Assembly (NCBI GenBank): GCA_963696405.1
Contig: CAVOJY010000006.1
Coordinates: forward strand, 928,314 to 992,313
Length of the DNA stretch: 64,000 bases
Source of the DNA: CAVOJY01 sp963696405
GTDB taxonomy: Bacteria > Chloroflexota > Limnocylindria > Limnocylindrales > CSP1-4
Reading direction: 5' to 3'
Of the stretch, positions 62,212 through 64,000 are shown piece after piece. The translations under genes and the position numbers were made by a program. The notes beneath the pieces are model-generated. The model made no database searches. It saw only the letters and a list, made by a program, of their open reading frames with translations, and was not told the DNA's origin. Within the stretch, counting starts at the first letter, position 1. Each line of letters begins with the position of its first letter.

Positions 62212-63322
62212 ATGAACTCAAACATCAATTTCATCCCCGGCCTGGAGCTCGCCCGCCGCTTCTACTGGGAGGCGGTGCGGCCGGTGCTGGACGCTGACTT
62301 TCCTGGCCTGCGCCACAGCGCCGCGCTGATCGGCACCGGCTCGGAGGTGCTGGGCTTCGACACGCCGATGTCGTCCGATCATCACTGGGGGCCGCGCGCC
62401 ATGCTGTTCCTGGCCGAGGATGACTACGAACGGCAGCGACGATCACGCATCACCGAATCGTTCCGCTGGAAGTTGCCCCACCGCTTCCTGGGCTATCCGA
62501 CCAATTTCAGCGCGCCGAACCCGGACGACAACGGCACGCAACTGCTCGCCGCGATCGAGACCGGCCCGGTGAACCACCGCGTCGAGATCTGCACGATCCG
62601 CGGCTTCTTCCGGGACTATCTCAGACTTCGACATCGCCGGCGAGATCGCACCGGCTGACTGGCTGACCTTCGGCGAGCAGGCGCTGCGGACGATCACCGC
62701 GGGCGCCGTGTTCCACGACGATCTCGGGCTGGCGGCGGTGCGGGCGCGTTTCGCCTACTACCCGCGCGATGTGTGGCTCTACATGCTGGCAGCCGGGTGG
62801 GCGCGCATCGGCCAGGAGGAGCACCTGATGGGGCGCGCCGGCCTGGTCGGTGACGAGATCGGCTCGGCGCTGATCGGCGCGCGGCTGGTGCGTGACGTGA
62901 TGCGGCTGTGCTTCCTGATGGAACGCCAGTATGCGCCGTATCCGAAATGGTTCGGCACGGCGTTCCAGCGTCTCGCGTGCGCATCCGCACTTACGGACGA
63001 TCTTCGGCGCACGCAACTGGCCGCCACGTGGCAGGAACGCGAAAGCCATCTGTGTGCGGCGTACGAAGTTGTGGCGGCCATGCACAACCGGCTGGCGATC
63101 ACCGAGCCGCTGCCGGCGCAGGTGCGGCCCTTCTGGGGGCGGCCGTTCCGGGTCATCGGCGGCGAACGTTTCGCCACGGCGCTGCGTGGCCAGATCTCGG
63201 ACCCGGCCGTGGTTCGCATCGCCGAGCGGGGCGTGATCGGGGGCAGCGATCAGTTCAGCGACTCCACCGACCTGCTGTCCGATCCGGGCTGGCGAGGGAC
63301 ACTGCGTAAGCTGTACATCTGA
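62212..63322 (+). pseudogene. DUF4037 nucleotidyltransferase-like protein, one frameshift
   Basis: ATG 62212 reads INFIPGLELARRFYWEAVRP and GTGSEVLGFDTPMSSDHHWG, a nucleotidyltransferase-like G-S...D-x-D/H region. At about 62622 an extra A in CTC-A-GAC shifts coding to DFDIAGEIAPADWLTFGEQA, LAAVRARFAYYPRDVWLYML, ERQYAPYPKWFGTAFQRLAC and the stop at 63322. About 370 codons. The single-base break fits a sequencing indel. The family's biochemical role is not established. It is divergent from the mazEF pair. Confidence 0.8.
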
Positions 63323-63372
63323 GCGGACATGAGCATTTGTGGACTTTTCGGACTTCAGCAGGAGGCCTTCGG

Positions 63373-64000
63373 ATGGAACTCTTTCAACAACCCCTGCGCC
63401 CCATCAACCTGGGCCTGGAGAGCTTCTACGACAGCATGGCCAGCCAGGGCGCCGAGCCGGTGGCGGTGGACTGGCGGCCGCCGCTCGAAGGTTACGCCGA
63501 GCTGACACACACCCGCGCCGGCATCGACATCGACGCGGCCAACGCCGAGGCGGTGCGCCGGATCTGCGCGGGCCGGCCCATGCTGGTCGGCATGGGGATC
63601 GCCCGCGACGTGATCCCCGGCTTTGCCCCGTCGGGGAAGGCGCGGCATGTTGATCACCCACAGCGGCCCGCCGATCACCTGGCCGCGCATGTGCGGCCCG
63701 ACGCGCGGCGCGATCATGGGCGCGCTGATCTACGAAGGGCTGGCCGAGACGCCGGAGGACGCGGCCGCGCTGGCCGCGTCCGGCGAGATCGAGTTCGCGC
63801 CGTGCCACCACTACCACGCAGTCGGTCCGATGGCCGGGATCATCAGCCCCTCGATGCCGGTGTTCATTGTCAGGAACGAAGCCACCGGCGACCCTTCGAT
63901 CGCGAAGCACTCAGGGCAAGCTGTCGCGTACGCCACGCAAAACGAAGGGTTGGGCAAGGTGCTCCGCTACGGCGCCTACGGCCCGGAGGTGATCCGCCGG
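63373..64000 (+). pseudogene. allG: DUF1116 protein (AllG/YlbE), component of oxamate carbamoyltransferase; frameshifted and cut by window end
   Basis: ATG 63373 with AGGAGG 8 nt upstream reads MELFQQPLRPINLGLESFYD and VAVDWRPPLEGYAELTHTRA. Near 63640 the frame changes to MLITHSGPPITWPRMCGPTR, GALIYEGLAETPEDAAALAA, FAPCHHYHAVGPMAGIISPS and TQNEGLGKVLRYGAYGPEVI. These match DUF1116. The window ends inside the gene. With allH and allF upstream it makes the known three-gene set, but 5.4 kb of inserted genes now separate it from fdrA. A carbamate kinase gene would be expected further right. Confidence 0.8.

Overview
The window is about 64 kb of very GC-rich bacterial DNA. Its first 54.56 kb looks like one genome: a high-GC, soil- or freshwater-type Chloroflexota (Limnocylindria/Ellin6529-like) or an actinobacterium-like relative. 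The reasons are the GC-rich codon use, a CtpE-like P-type ATPase, a large LuxR-type ATPase regulator, paired LemA/GIDE proteins, and many genes whose start codon lies 6-8 nt after a -10 box (leaderless mRNAs). From about 54,560 to the end the base composition, spacer repeats and gene content change to something like Anaerolineae. The change point cuts two unrelated genes at the same spot, so it is either a recombination scar or an assembly chimera.

Layout: 0-3.8 kb, a divergent rhodanese/aminotransferase pair and a wrecked FAD oxidase. 3.86-9.8 kb, an island bounded by a 41-nt tRNA-Ile fragment and an intact tRNA-Ile(UAU); it holds small genes (dimeric-barrel-like proteins, hemerythrin, half TauE, cupin) separated by copies of one 66-95 bp repeat, then a prophage relic. 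9.8-20.5 kb, phospholipase D, P-type ATPase, EamA exporter, a broken dimethylargininase-type gene, a MerR-VWA pair and an ACT protein. 20.6-25.6 kb, a possible flavin/heme membrane redox module (ferric-reductase-like protein, ApbE, two small secreted proteins) divergent from a two-component system. 25.6-34.7 kb, acetyltransferase, MacAB-type exporter, lipoprotein, LemA, GIDE, DNA methyltransferase, MFS. 34.8-42.3 kb, LuxR-type regulator, AlaX, EamA, M28 peptidase. 42.3-51 kb, a PD-(D/E)XK-like protein, then a sugar locus (AGE isomerase, ROK regulator, MsmK-type ATPase, PfkB kinase, SIS isomerase) and TauE/DUF1634. 51-54.5 kb, an S9 peptidase translationally coupled to an AbrB protein and a RelE/RHH toxin-antitoxin pair, then a truncated GyrI-like gene.

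54.56-64 kb: truncated serine recombinase, then an allH-allF...allG (oxamate carbamoyltransferase) cluster. It is split by an intact 1134-residue TPR-metalloprotease lipoprotein gene, a second diverged copy of the fdrA 3' end, a MazEF pair and a DUF4037 gene.

About 16 genes carry one or more frameshifts while others of 2.5-3.8 kb are intact. Some breaks sit at homopolymers, so part may be sequencing indels; the FAD oxidase and prophage relic look like real decay. Genes with frame breaks are entered as pseudogene for coordinates, with the caveat stated.
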